DNA from: Ancylomarina sp048268005
Lineage (GTDB): Bacteria > Bacteroidota > Bacteroidia > Bacteroidales > Marinifilaceae
DNA: 64,000 bases
Direction of reading: 5' to 3'
Assembly: GCA_048268005.1 (NCBI GenBank)
Contig: JBLWWJ010000001.1
Coordinates: forward strand, 1,240,001-1,304,000
Shown: in pieces, positions 35,012 through 43,987 of the stretch
How the letters are laid out: every line of letters begins with the position of its first letter
Position numbering within the stretch: the first letter of the stretch is position 1
Notes under the pieces: model-generated
The model's input: only the letters and a program-made list of their open reading frames with translations
Told to the model about the DNA's origin: nothing
The model's database searches: none
Program-made: the position numbers and the translations under genes

Positions 35012-35398
35012 ATGAAAAAAATTAACAACCGCAGTTTTCTACTCATTCACAGTAGCATTTATGCCCTTTTTGCAATTGGACTCTTCTTTGTTCCAGAATT
35101 ATTATGGCCAAATTATGGGCTTCAGTTAAACGATCAATACTCGATTTTCTTATCACAACATAACAGCATTTTCTTAGGTGGGATTGCCATTCTGGCTTAC
35201 CTATTCCGTGATATTGAAAATAAAAGTCTTGTGGCTCAAAAGTTATTTAAAGGTCTGCTTTGGACTAACATTCTAGGTGCAATCATAACCCTATACGCTT
35301 GTTTTAATCAGATTTTTACTGGCTTTGGATGGTCCGATCCCATCTTTTTTATGGTATTAGCAGTATTAAGCTTTTTGAAATTAAGAGATAATCAATAA
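35012..35398 (+). CDS. Small four-span membrane protein
   Basis: A 128-residue integral membrane protein with four likely spans (around residues 10-30, 45-62, 78-97, 108-122). No family is recognised with certainty; the pattern of a short polar N-terminus and regularly spaced spans is seen in DoxX-like or DUF4345-like proteins. The start at ATG 35012 (MKKINNRSFLL) is chosen because upstream sequence overlaps the divergent HxlR gene. It is the first gene of an apparent operon with nitroreductase (gap 10 bp) and YdhR. Confidence 0.6.
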   Translation: MKKINNRSFLLIHSSIYALFAIGLFFVPELLWPNYGLQLNDQYSIFLSQHNSIFLGGIAILAYLFRDIENKSLVAQKLFKGLLWTNILGAIITLYACFNQIFTGFGWSDPIFFMVLAVLSFLKLRDNQ

Positions 35399-35408
35399 GT
35401 AAAAAAAG

Positions 35409-35987
35409 ATGAATGAACTATTAGATGTCATTGAGAGAAGAAGAAGTATCAGGAAATATAAAGAAAAAGAGCCTGATACCGATTCAATTGAAAGAATATT
35501 GCAAGCCGGTAATATGGCTCCCTCAAACGGGAATAGTCAGCCTTGGGAGTTTATTGTTGCCAAGGATGAATACCGAAAAAGGATTTGTAATGAATTCTAC
35601 AATTTTTCAAAAGAGTATATACCCCAAGCTAGTTATATTCCGGAGGATAAAAAGAAGAGTATGTTAGAATATGCCGAAGATTTAGGAGGTGCTCCATGTC
35701 ATATCATTGTGACCTATCCAAATTTGGAAGATAACATTAAAAAGGAACAAGCTTTAAAGAGTAGCTGTGCAGCCATTCAAAATATCCTTCTTCTGGCTCA
35801 TGCTGAAGGATTGGGAACCGTTTGGGTGGGAAGCAATTTAAATCAATCTGAAAAGGTAAAGGAAATTCTGAATATACCTGAAGATAGATTAATTGCAGGT
35901 ATTATTCCTTTGGGATATCCTGATATGATGCCTCAAACTCCACCAAGAACAGCGATTAAAGAAAAAGTAAAATGGTTAGGGTATTAA
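35409..35987 (+). CDS. Nitroreductase-family oxidoreductase
   Basis: A 192-residue FMN-dependent enzyme: ERRRSIRKYKEKEPD (N-terminal FMN-binding RRS.R motif), GNMAPSNGNSQPWEF, SCAAIQNILLLAHAEGLGTVWVGS, and the C-terminal PLGYPDM...PPRTAIKEKVKWLGY. It is in the NADH-dependent nitroreductase/NfnB-like class. Likely reduces quinones, nitro-compounds or aldehydes. Runs with the upstream membrane gene and downstream YdhR gene, and may be controlled by the divergent HxlR regulator. Confidence 0.88.
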   Translation: MNELLDVIERRRSIRKYKEKEPDTDSIERILQAGNMAPSNGNSQPWEFIVAKDEYRKRICNEFYNFSKEYIPQASYIPEDKKKSMLEYAEDLGGAPCHIIVTYPNLEDNIKKEQALKSSCAAIQNILLLAHAEGLGTVWVGSNLNQSEKVKEILNIPEDRLIAGIIPLGYPDMMPQTPPRTAIKEKVKWLGY

Positions 35988-36048
35988 TTGAATTCCTGCT
36001 AAGGCAATCAATGGATATCAAATGTTTAATAATTAAATTATAGAAATA

Positions 36049-36348
36049 ATGGCAGTAATAATGTACGTAGACTTTCCTCACGCGGGACCTTTCGGTGAAG
36101 AAATGGCAGCGATGCTAGAAGGATTAGCTAAAAGTATTAACGATGAACCTGGGTTTATATGGAAATACTGGACGCAAGATGAAAAGGAAAAAACAGCAGG
36201 TGGTGTCTACCTTTTTGAAACTAGAGAAGATGCGGAGAAATATCTAGCAATGCACTCTGAAAGACTTTCTAAAATGGGATATAGTGATATTAGAGGTCGA
36301 GTATTCGAAATCAATGAGCAACTATCCGCCATTAATCATAGCTTATAA
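36049..36348 (+). CDS. YdhR-family putative monooxygenase
   Basis: A 99-residue ferredoxin-fold protein: IMYVDFPHAGPFGEEMAAMLEGLAKSINDEPGFIWKYWTQDEKEKTAGGVYLFETREDAEKYLAMHSERL is the YdhR pattern, with the PGF-W and GGVYLFE strands. Homologues are antibiotic biosynthesis monooxygenase-like dimers of unclear substrate; YdhR has been linked to redox stress. It follows the nitroreductase in the same direction (61-bp gap). Confidence 0.82.
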   Translation: MAVIMYVDFPHAGPFGEEMAAMLEGLAKSINDEPGFIWKYWTQDEKEKTAGGVYLFETREDAEKYLAMHSERLSKMGYSDIRGRVFEINEQLSAINHSL

Positions 36349-36390
36349 GCATATTACAACATGGTTGAATAGCTATAAATCTTATTTACA

Positions 36391-36424
36391 GGAACAGTTT
36401 AAATCTACTGTTCCTATTTTTTTG
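36391..36424 (+). terminator. Terminator of the nitroreductase operon
   Basis: GGAACAGT ... ACTGTTCC, an 8-bp perfect stem followed by a T-tract. Confidence 0.75.
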
Positions 36425-36451
36425 TTCTTTTTGAAGCCGAAACCCTTCAAT

Positions 36452-37309
36452 TTAATACGTCTTTGTCATATCCTCACGAACAACAATGGTGTAGCTGTTT
36501 TTTCTTTTTAGTTTCGCATCCATCTTTTTGACTTGATCGGCTGTAGCCGTGTAAATTGACGTGATTTTCAAATCGGGATTGGCTTGTTTCAAGTACCAAA
36601 CAATCCCCTCGTAATTGTCTGAATGATAAGCACCATTATAATGAAGAAACTGCTGTCCTGATTCCAGGTTACTGAGGATAAAATGAGCCATAGTCGCATC
36701 TTTTATGGCTTGTGCTTTGGGGAAGTTATCTAGCTTGTCAGCACTCATATGCATACCCATCTTTTTCATAGACTTGTATCCTGGCAGTTCGGGATCGTAG
36801 TTAACTGGCTGTGGTGCAATCCAGACTTTTTCCTTTTCACTCAAGTTTTCCAATGCTTCAAATCCTCCCTTAAAAACCATAGAAGCATACCGCCTAGGAA
36901 TATTACTCGCAACAAATTGCAATTGGTGTTCCTTTGCAAATTCGACCAATGGTTTATAATCGGTCTTGTAGTTCCCCCATAAACGTGTTGTGTCCATAAA
37001 ATCCTCTTCTGACAATTCTCCTCTTAAATAAGCCGTCAAAAATTCTTGATTATCCGCCTCGAACATCTCTGCTCCCAATAGTAAATTCTCTCCTTTTAGT
37101 TTATACAGATCTTTAGTGATTTGCAACTCTAACCAATGCGATATCGGATTGTTATGCAACTCTCCAAACAAAATGACATCAGTATCGCTAATCTGTTTGA
37201 TCATTTTTTGATAACGAATCGGTTTCCCATTCTCTTTAAAGATTCTATAGGTTGGATTGCCATTGGAAAACGCAAAACAAATAAGGGATAAGACGAGGAT
37301 TTTTTTCAT
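36452..37309 (-). CDS. ChaN-family iron/haem-associated protein
   Basis: A 285-residue exported protein (signal MKKILVLSLICFAFSN). The ChaN domain is clear: DVILFGELHNNPISHWLELQI (His and Glu of the EreA/ChaN motif), LLGAEMFEADNQ, LWGNYKTDYKPLVEFAKEHQLQFVASNIPRR, and QQFLHYNGAYHSDNYEGIVWYL. ChaN of Campylobacter binds haem as a dimer and is iron-regulated; no Fur box is evident here. Probable role in haem or iron handling at the periplasm, and no ligand Tyr or lipobox has been checked. Confidence 0.83.
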   Translation of the reverse strand: MKKILVLSLICFAFSNGNPTYRIFKENGKPIRYQKMIKQISDTDVILFGELHNNPISHWLELQITKDLYKLKGENLLLGAEMFEADNQEFLTAYLRGELSEEDFMDTTRLWGNYKTDYKPLVEFAKEHQLQFVASNIPRRYASMVFKGGFEALENLSEKEKVWIAPQPVNYDPELPGYKSMKKMGMHMSADKLDNFPKAQAIKDATMAHFILSNLESGQQFLHYNGAYHSDNYEGIVWYLKQANPDLKITSIYTATADQVKKMDAKLKRKNSYTIVVREDMTKTY

Positions 37310-37440
37310 GATGTACTTTTATATGAGGGAATAGCCAAATTAACAAAAACAAAATACATCTCTTATATTTATTTTATTCATTTTTCAATTCCCTAAAATG
37401 ATTATCTTCAATTATAATTACTAATCGTATATTTTTTAAA

Positions 37441-37878
37441 ATGACAGATAAACAACGATTCAAAGATGCCAACCTAACTCTCGCTGCTTTCTCAGGTGAA
37501 ACGTGGGTGGTTTGCCCCAAATGTGGTGAGAAAGCTGTTGCGAGAAGTACCGATGCCCATGAAAACGCAGAATTACTTTGTTCATCATGTCATTACTTTA
37601 CAAACAAACCAGTTAAATATGAGAAATATAGTTACAGTTCAACCAATGATTACTGGTTTGATTGTGAGCTTTGGTTACAAGCTTCATTTAAAGGGGAAAT
37701 GTTTTGGGCACACAATGATAAGCATCTGGCTTATATGAAAGAATACATTGGTGCAGGTTTGCGTGAACGAAACAACAGAGAGTTTTTTACCTTGGTTGAG
37801 AAACTACCTGGTTTTATAAAGTCGGCTAAGAATAGAGATAAGTTGCTTAAGCTTATTACTAAATTAGAAAAGAAATAA
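37441..37878 (+). CDS. Zinc-ribbon protein (TFIIB-type)
   Basis: A 145-residue protein with a zinc ribbon near residues 20-50: CPKCGEKAVARS ... LLCSSCHY (two CxxC knuckles). The remainder is helical with a Trp-rich patch (TNDYWFDCELWLQASF) and ends in a Lys-rich helix. Proteins of this shape are annotated as TFIIB-type zinc ribbon-containing in Bacteroidota; the function is unknown. No association with neighbouring genes. Confidence 0.7.
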   Translation: MTDKQRFKDANLTLAAFSGETWVVCPKCGEKAVARSTDAHENAELLCSSCHYFTNKPVKYEKYSYSSTNDYWFDCELWLQASFKGEMFWAHNDKHLAYMKEYIGAGLRERNNREFFTLVEKLPGFIKSAKNRDKLLKLITKLEKK

Positions 37879-38000
37879 GAGATGAGTGAATAGACCACAA
37901 TTCAACTTCTGGGTCTTTTGAACCGAAATAATCCCTGAATAAATTGCATAGATGCAACATTAACCCGTTTTTTGTAGAAAATTAGAGGGAAATTAGAAGA

Positions 38001-38729
38001 ATGGAATACAAACGACTAAATAAAGCCATATCAGAAACAGGTTATTGTTCTCGTAGAGCAGCAGACAGACTGATTGAAGAAGGTAAAGTTAAAGTAAATG
38101 GACAGCCTGCTGAAATGGGGCTTAAAGTAACAGCTGAAGATAAGATTACTGTTAATGGAGAAGTGATTACCAAAGAGGTTGGTAATATCTATTTAATTTT
38201 CAACAAGCCCGTAGGTATTACTTGTACGACTGATACCAGCATCAAAGGTAATATTATCGATTATATTGGTTATCCCGAGCGTATTTTCCCGGTTGGTCGT
38301 ATTGACAAACCCAGTGAAGGCCTTATTTTCATGACTAATGATGGTGATATTGTCAACAAAATTCTTCGTGCCAAGAATAATCACGAAAAGGAATATATCG
38401 TTAAGGTTAACAAACGAATTACAAAAGCTTTCGTTGAAAAGATGAGGAATGGTATTCCGATTCTTGATACAGTGACCGAAAAATGTAAGGTGGAACAAAT
38501 TGATGCATATACCTTCAATATCGTTTTAACACAGGGCTTAAATCGCCAGATTCGTCGTATGTGCGATTACCTTGATTATGAAGTTAGAGAACTGAAGCGT
38601 GTTCGTATCATGAACATTAAATTGGGCAGTTTGAAACGAGGTAAGTACCGTTCATTTACCGGAGCTGAACTTAAAAAGCTAAACGAACTGATTGCCGATT
38701 CAAGCAAAACAGAAGAGGCTTCTTTGTAA
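38001..38729 (+). CDS. rluF: 23S rRNA pseudouridine synthase (RluF type)
   Basis: Isomerises a uridine in 23S rRNA to pseudouridine. An N-terminal S4 domain (RLNKAISETGYCSRRAADRLIEEGKVKVNGQ) is followed by the RsuA/RluB/E/F catalytic domain: FNKPVGITCTT, FPVGRIDKPSEGLIFMTNDGD with the catalytic Asp, EKEYIVKV, and LTQGLNRQIRRMCDYLDYEV. The QGLNRQIRRM run and the IDKPSEGL loop favour RluF (U2604) over RluB or RluE. Confidence 0.9.
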   Translation: MEYKRLNKAISETGYCSRRAADRLIEEGKVKVNGQPAEMGLKVTAEDKITVNGEVITKEVGNIYLIFNKPVGITCTTDTSIKGNIIDYIGYPERIFPVGRIDKPSEGLIFMTNDGDIVNKILRAKNNHEKEYIVKVNKRITKAFVEKMRNGIPILDTVTEKCKVEQIDAYTFNIVLTQGLNRQIRRMCDYLDYEVRELKRVRIMNIKLGSLKRGKYRSFTGAELKKLNELIADSSKTEEASL

Positions 38730-38755
38730 ACCTTTTGAAGCATTCAAAGATATTT

Positions 38756-38809
38756 AATCCTGATAATAGTGACTCTTAAGAGATTCTATTTATCAGGATT
38801 CTTTTTTTT
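38756..38809 (+). terminator. Terminator of rluF
   Basis: AATCCTGATAA ... TTATCAGGATT, an 11-bp perfect stem around a long loop, followed by CTTTTTTTT. Confidence 0.8.
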
Positions 38810-38878
38810 AAGAAACAAACTTGACAGGTATAAAAACAAAAATTCGTAACTTCTAAGGGAAACCAATGATTTTCCTGA

Positions 38879-40168
38879 ATGAATACCCCTATAGAAAAGC
38901 CTAAAGCTTCCAAAGAAAGTTTGATTCTACTGATTGCCATTATCTCGGCAATTGTATTGGGCTTTATATTGGGAGGCTTCTTCCCTTCTATTGGAATTCA
39001 GCTGGAGATTTTCGGAGATATGTTCCTCAATATCCTGATGCTGCTGGTGGTCCCTATTGTTGTCCTATCCATGATTGTCGGTATATCGCGTATTCAAAAC
39101 TTAAGCCAATTGGGTACATTGGGCAGTAAAACCTTAGTCTTTTATTTAATCACAACAGGCGTTGCTGCCACAATAGGTATTATACTAGTCAATATTATTC
39201 AGCCCGGTATTAATCAAGGTATCGCTATTAGTGAACTCCCCAACCAAACAGAATTTATCGCTACTGACATTTCAACAGCACTCAGAGAACTTTTAGTGGG
39301 AAATCCTGAAAAAGAACAGCAAGGTTTGGTAGGCTACAACCTCTTTCTTGCCATGGAGAAAATGGATATCCTTCCACTGATACTATTTTCTATCTTTTTT
39401 GGTGCGGCACTGTCATCATTAGGCAAAAAAGCAAAGAAAAGCATCGAAATCCTATCTATTATGAATGATGCCATTCTTAAATTGGTCCATTGGGTCATGT
39501 ACCTGGCTCCCTTAGGAATTTTAGGTCTGGTTGCTGCCCGTATCGCCCATTCAGGCGGTTTCAAGGCTTTCATTCCAGAACTCATGTCATTGGGCCTATA
39601 TGCATTGACTGTACTTCTCGGGCTCGCCCTGCATGGTTTCCTATTTTTAAGTTTGCTGTTGCGATTTTTAGGCAAAAGATCTATAATAAGTTATTTAAAA
39701 GGAATGGGCACACCCCTTCTCAATGCCTTTTCAACCGCTTCCAGTACAGCCACACTCCCTCTAACCCTGCAAGCCGTGCACGAAGAGAATAAGGTTTCAG
39801 AAAAGGTCAGCAACTTTGTTTTACCTCTGGGTGCTACCATCAACATGGATGGAACTGCTCTCTACGAAGCCGTGGCCGCCATATTTATCGCTCAGCTCTA
39901 TGGTATAGATCTCAATTGGGTACAACAAATCATTGTCATTCTCACCGCAACACTTGCAGCTATAGGTGCTGCAGGCATTCCCGAAGCAGGATTGGTCACC
40001 ATGGTTATTGTATTGCGTGCCGTTAACTTACCTATAGAAGGAATTGGCCTTCTTTTGAGTATCGACTGGCTGCTGGACCGATTTAGGACAAGCATTAATG
40101 TTTGGGGCGACAGTGTAGGCGCAGCTGTTGTAGAACGTTGGGAATCTTTCAGAGCAGAAGAATCATAA
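38879..40168 (+). CDS. Dicarboxylate/amino acid:cation symporter (DAACS)
   Basis: A 429-residue secondary transporter of the glutamate/aspartate/C4-dicarboxylate family (GltP, DctA). It has about eight spans and two re-entrant loops; the hallmark re-entrant-loop sequences are STASSTATLPLT, then LPLGATINMDGTALYE in the binding region, and GAAGIPEAGLVTM with WGDSVGAAVVE near the C-terminus. NMDGTALYE marks the cation-binding core. Substrate is not determinable. Close upstream of bioA but not necessarily in its operon (91-bp gap). Confidence 0.9.
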   Translation: MNTPIEKPKASKESLILLIAIISAIVLGFILGGFFPSIGIQLEIFGDMFLNILMLLVVPIVVLSMIVGISRIQNLSQLGTLGSKTLVFYLITTGVAATIGIILVNIIQPGINQGIAISELPNQTEFIATDISTALRELLVGNPEKEQQGLVGYNLFLAMEKMDILPLILFSIFFGAALSSLGKKAKKSIEILSIMNDAILKLVHWVMYLAPLGILGLVAARIAHSGGFKAFIPELMSLGLYALTVLLGLALHGFLFLSLLLRFLGKRSIISYLKGMGTPLLNAFSTASSTATLPLTLQAVHEENKVSEKVSNFVLPLGATINMDGTALYEAVAAIFIAQLYGIDLNWVQQIIVILTATLAAIGAAGIPEAGLVTMVIVLRAVNLPIEGIGLLLSIDWLLDRFRTSINVWGDSVGAAVVERWESFRAEES

Positions 40169-40259
40169 ATCCATGAAAAACTTCTCAAAAACATCAATCA
40201 ATTTGCATCAAATAGGGCTATAAATCCTAGCTTTATGGCGTAAATATTGAACGATACAC

Positions 40260-41546
40260 ATGAGCACAATCACACAAGAAGATCTTAAATTCGACAGGGA
40301 GCACATTTGGCACCCTTATACCTCCATGGAAAACCCACTACCCGTTTATCCGGTTACATCAGCCAATGGTGTCCGCCTAAAATTAGAGGATGGTCGTGAG
40401 ATTATAGATGGGATGTCATCCTGGTGGTGTGCCGTACATGGTTACAACCATCCTGTTCTGAACGCAACGGTTGAGGCTCAAATCAAGAACATGTCTCATG
40501 TGATGTTTGGTGGTATGACTCACAAACCAGCCATTGAATTGGCTAAACTGTTAGTTGAACTTAGTCCTGAGGGATTGGATAAGGTTTTCTTTGCTGACTC
40601 AGGTTCTGTTTCTGTGGAAGTCGCCATGAAAATGGCCATGCAATATTGGTTCACAAAAGGCCAGCAGAAAAAGAATAAGTTTATGAGTATTCGCTCAGGT
40701 TATCATGGCGATACCTTTAATGCCATGTCGGTTTGTGATCCTGTTACGGGTATGCACGAAATATTCACAGGTGTTTTGCCTATCAACCATTTTGTTGATG
40801 CGCCTCAATGTGGTTTTTATGAGGATTGGGATGAAATGGATATTCTTCCAATGAAAGAGGCTATAGAGCAGTATCAGGATGAATTAGCAGCCATCATTCT
40901 GGAACCCATTGTTCAAGGTGCAGGAGGCATGCGTTTCTATCACCCTCAGTATTTAAAAGAGGTTCGTCTGCTTTGCGATCAATATGATATCCTTCTCATA
41001 GTAGATGAGATTGCCACAGGCTTTGGTCGATCAGGAAAACTCTTTGCCTGCGAGCATGCAGGTATCTCACCCGATATTATGTGTGTGGGTAAAGCCATCA
41101 CAGGTGGTTATATGAGTTTTGCCGCCACACTTGCTAATCAAAAAGTCAGCGATGGTATTTCGCAAGGTGCACCGGGCTGTTTTATGCACGGCCCAACTTT
41201 TATGGGTAATCCTTTAGCTTGCGCTGTAGGAGTCGCCAGTATCAATCTCTTGCTGGAATCAAACTGGAAAGAAAAGGTTGATAGCATTGAAAGCATTCTT
41301 AGAGAAGAACTCTCTTCAGCAGAAGAATTATCTCAAGTCGCAGATATTAGAATACTTGGAGCTATAGGTGTCATCGAGATGAAGGAAGCCGTTAATATGG
41401 CTCAAATCCAAAAGCAATTTGTGGATGCTGGTATTTGGGTACGTCCTTTTGGAAAGCTGGTTTATATCATGCCTCCCTTTGTTATTTCTGAAAAGGATTT
41501 GCGAACTTTGTGTCAGAGCATGATTGAAGTGGTTAGTTTACAATAA
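40260..41546 (+). CDS. bioA: Adenosylmethionine-8-amino-7-oxononanoate aminotransferase
   Basis: PLP enzyme that converts KAPA to DAPA using S-adenosylmethionine as amino donor. 428 residues, with HPYTSM at the start, SSWWCAVHGYNHP, VMFGGMTHKPAIELAKLL, FADSGSVSVEVAMKMAMQY (cofactor phosphate site), YHGDTFNAMSV, DEIATGFGRSGKLFACEHAGISPD (Asp binding PLP) and CVGKAITGGY (Schiff-base Lys). The WW pair and the GGMTH motif point to BioA rather than to ornithine-type aminotransferases. First of the biotin cluster. Confidence 0.95.
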   Translation: MSTITQEDLKFDREHIWHPYTSMENPLPVYPVTSANGVRLKLEDGREIIDGMSSWWCAVHGYNHPVLNATVEAQIKNMSHVMFGGMTHKPAIELAKLLVELSPEGLDKVFFADSGSVSVEVAMKMAMQYWFTKGQQKKNKFMSIRSGYHGDTFNAMSVCDPVTGMHEIFTGVLPINHFVDAPQCGFYEDWDEMDILPMKEAIEQYQDELAAIILEPIVQGAGGMRFYHPQYLKEVRLLCDQYDILLIVDEIATGFGRSGKLFACEHAGISPDIMCVGKAITGGYMSFAATLANQKVSDGISQGAPGCFMHGPTFMGNPLACAVGVASINLLLESNWKEKVDSIESILREELSSAEELSQVADIRILGAIGVIEMKEAVNMAQIQKQFVDAGIWVRPFGKLVYIMPPFVISEKDLRTLCQSMIEVVSLQ

Positions 41547-41551
41547 TTTTA

Positions 41552-41709
41552 GACGCTGATCTACACAGATTAAATATGATTAAACACTAATTTGTAAAAA
41601 TTTACTCGCAAGCTCGTTAACATGTTAGAGTAATCTGTGCTTACTAAAAAAAACGACGAGTGATGTTTAAAAAGGGAGACGCTGATACACGCAGATTAAT
41701 TATGATTTT
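41552..41709. repeat. Two decayed copies of a GACGCTGAT intergenic repeat
   Basis: GACGCTGATCTACACAGATT at 41552 and GACGCTGATACACGCAGATT at 41678, both continuing into TAA-TATGATT. A related fragment (CGCTGATAGCGCGGATTTAC) is at 45541. They resemble the decayed palindromic repeats common in Bacteroidota spacers; no open frame is involved. Confidence 0.55.
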
Positions 41710-41835
41710 ATTTTTAAATGGTATCAGTGCTTCATTACAGAAAGTAGAAGTTTATTAATTTTAAACTTAATCATGCCTTTGACCTTTATACTTAATAACT
41801 TTATACTTTAGCCTTATCACCTTTATCCTTGAATA

Positions 41836-42963
41836 ATGACTGATATTTTAAAATCCTATCAAGACGAGCTGGAAAAACTAAACCAGACGGGGAATCTTCG
41901 TTCATTAAAGCAGATTGATGAGAATCAGTTTAAGCTGAACCTATCTTCAAACGACTATATGGGTATAGCCAAGCTGGGGCTATCTATTCCTGAAGAAAAA
42001 GGTATGGGATCGGGCTCTTCTCGCCTACTGACGGGTAATTTTCAGGCTTATAAACTCCTTGAAGACGAACTTGAAAAGCAATTCGGTTCTCCATCTCTCT
42101 TTTTTAATTCAGGCTACCATGCCAATATTGGTATTCTGCCTGCTCTAACGTCTAAGGGAGATCTTATTCTGTCTGATAAGCTTAATCATGCGAGTATTAT
42201 AGATGGTATCAAGCTAAGCGATGCTGACTATCACAGGTACAAGCATCTTGATTATGCACATCTGGAACGCTTACTTGAAAAATACCGAAACAATTACAAG
42301 CGTGTTATTATTGTTAGCGAATCTATTTTCAGTATGGATGGGGATATTGCTGATTTGCTTAAACTCATTGAGATCAAAGAGAAATATGAATGTTTGCTTT
42401 ATGTGGATGAAGCACACGCCCTGGGAACACGTGGTGAAAAAGGTCTGGGCATAGCCGAAGAACAACATTGCCTTTCACAAATTGATCTTTTGGTCGGCAC
42501 TTTTGGTAAAGCTATGAATTCAGTGGGGGCTTATCTTATTTGTCATGCTACAATCAAGGATTACCTGATTAATAAGATGCGTTCCCTCATATTTACAACT
42601 GCATTACCTCCTATCAGCATTGCCTGGAATCTTCAGATTCTAAAGCAAAGTTTGAGCATGCAAAAGGAAAGAATCCATTTGCAAAAGCTATCGAACCAAT
42701 TCAGAACCACTTTACAGGATCTTGGCATAAAAACAGGAGGTGATTCCAATATTATCCCCATCATGATTGGTGATAGTGAGAAATGCACGCAAATAGCTGA
42801 ACAGATGCAAAAGCTAGGCTATCTGGTTTTTCCCATTCGTCCACCATCAGTACCACCAAACACGTCCAGACTGCGCTTATCGCTTTCAGCTGATATGCAA
42901 TGGGAAGACTTGAAAGAACTACCCGAATTAATTAATAATTTACAATCATCGATTAATAAGTAG
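41836..42963 (+). CDS. bioF: 8-amino-7-oxononanoate synthase
   Basis: PLP-dependent condensation of pimeloyl-ACP/CoA with alanine to KAPA. 375 residues: LNLSSNDYMGIA, GSGSSRLLTGN, LFFNSGYHANIGILPAL, LSDKLNHASIIDG, VDEAHALGTRGEKGLG (Asp binding PLP) and GTFGKAMNSVGAYL with the Schiff-base Lys. Lacks a BioW-type fusion. It lies downstream of bioA after a 289-bp spacer. Confidence 0.95.
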   Translation: MTDILKSYQDELEKLNQTGNLRSLKQIDENQFKLNLSSNDYMGIAKLGLSIPEEKGMGSGSSRLLTGNFQAYKLLEDELEKQFGSPSLFFNSGYHANIGILPALTSKGDLILSDKLNHASIIDGIKLSDADYHRYKHLDYAHLERLLEKYRNNYKRVIIVSESIFSMDGDIADLLKLIEIKEKYECLLYVDEAHALGTRGEKGLGIAEEQHCLSQIDLLVGTFGKAMNSVGAYLICHATIKDYLINKMRSLIFTTALPPISIAWNLQILKQSLSMQKERIHLQKLSNQFRTTLQDLGIKTGGDSNIIPIMIGDSEKCTQIAEQMQKLGYLVFPIRPPSVPPNTSRLRLSLSADMQWEDLKELPELINNLQSSINK

Positions 42964-43036
42964 ATCAATACAAAGCCTATTCATAGAAGGACCAGGTGGA
43001 ATAAAACTTCAAATTATTTCATAATCTGTTTAAATG

Positions 43037-43160
43037 CACCCTTTCGCCTACCGGCACTTTCCCTAAAGGGAAAGACTTAGAAATAAAACTTAGAATTTTA
43101 ATTCATGTTTTATTTTACATTCTCCACTTTTAGGGGAGATGTCCGAAGGACAGAGGGGTG
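43037..43160. repeat. MITE-like imperfect inverted-repeat element
   Basis: The left end reads CACCCTTTCGCCTACCGGCA and the right end, reverse-complemented, reads CACCCCTCTGTCCTTCGGAC. The ends match over roughly 29 bases, enclosing a 60-bp AT-rich centre. The sequence resembles the intergenic element widespread in Bacteroidota (recalled, not searched). It sits between bioF and bioG and encodes nothing. Confidence 0.6.
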
Positions 43161-43233
43161 TTCAAGTATTAATTTTTCATGAACAAGCCTTTGATTAGAA
43201 CAAATAGATTATTACTAATTGTCAAATATAGAC

Positions 43234-43899
43234 ATGAAACTAAAATACCTACATAAAAACAATTCACCTAAGCTTATCCTCTTTATGAGTGGCTGGGGTT
43301 GCGACGAAATGCCTTTCCTGAGACTCAATTCAGATGATTACGACCTGCTTATGTGCTACGATTACCGTGATTTGAGCCAAATTCATAACTTAAAGGAAGA
43401 CTTGAAGGCGTATCAGGAATGTCATCTGATTGCCTGGTCATTAGGGGTATTCGTCAGCTCACTCCTCTTTAAAGATGATAAAGATCTATTCCAAAGTTCT
43501 CTTGCAATTAATGGCAGTCTATCTCCCATTGATGATGAAGCAGGTATTCCAGCTGCCATATTTCAAGGCACCATTGATGGCCTAAACGAAAAAGGTCGTG
43601 ATAAATTCTTTATGCGCATGTGTGGAGGTCGATCTGGCTATGCCGACTTTGTTGAACATCAGCCCAAACGCTTGGTTGAAGACCAAAAAGAAGAATTGAT
43701 CTGTTTGCAAAACATGATTTTGAAAGAAACAATTACTTGGGATATTTTCGATAAGGTATTACTTTCGTCACGGGATATGATTTTTCCTTTCAATAATCTG
43801 GAACAGGCCTGGAAAGATAAGAATGATAAGCTAGTTTTAAATTTGCCTCATTTCTGTTTCACAGCCTGGAATTCCTGGGATGAGATATTGAAGGTATGA
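43234..43899 (+). CDS. bioG: Pimeloyl-ACP methyl ester esterase, BioG type
   Basis: Releases pimeloyl-ACP from its methyl ester at the end of pimelate synthesis. A 221-residue alpha/beta-hydrolase of the DUF452 (BioG) family: ILFMSGWGCDEMPF near the start (oxyanion region), ECHLIAWSLGVFVSSLLF with the nucleophile elbow AWSLG (Ser), and LPHFCFTAWNSWDEIL with a C-terminal His. The ATG at 43234 is chosen; an in-frame TTG at 43219 is less likely. Position before bioC supports the role; BioH and BioG are alternative gatekeepers. Confidence 0.83.
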   Translation: MKLKYLHKNNSPKLILFMSGWGCDEMPFLRLNSDDYDLLMCYDYRDLSQIHNLKEDLKAYQECHLIAWSLGVFVSSLLFKDDKDLFQSSLAINGSLSPIDDEAGIPAAIFQGTIDGLNEKGRDKFFMRMCGGRSGYADFVEHQPKRLVEDQKEELICLQNMILKETITWDIFDKVLLSSRDMIFPFNNLEQAWKDKNDKLVLNLPHFCFTAWNSWDEILKV

Positions 43900-43987
43900 A
43901 AAGTCAAAAAAGTCCTAAAGTCGAAAAGTCTTAAAGGACAAAGGGTCAAAAAACAAGTCGGAAAGGCAACACAGAGATAAATAGATC

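Noticed and set aside
43898..43965. AAAGTC-rich run as a regulatory or integration site
   Set aside because: It is drifting low-complexity sequence similar to other spacers; no defined palindrome or core.
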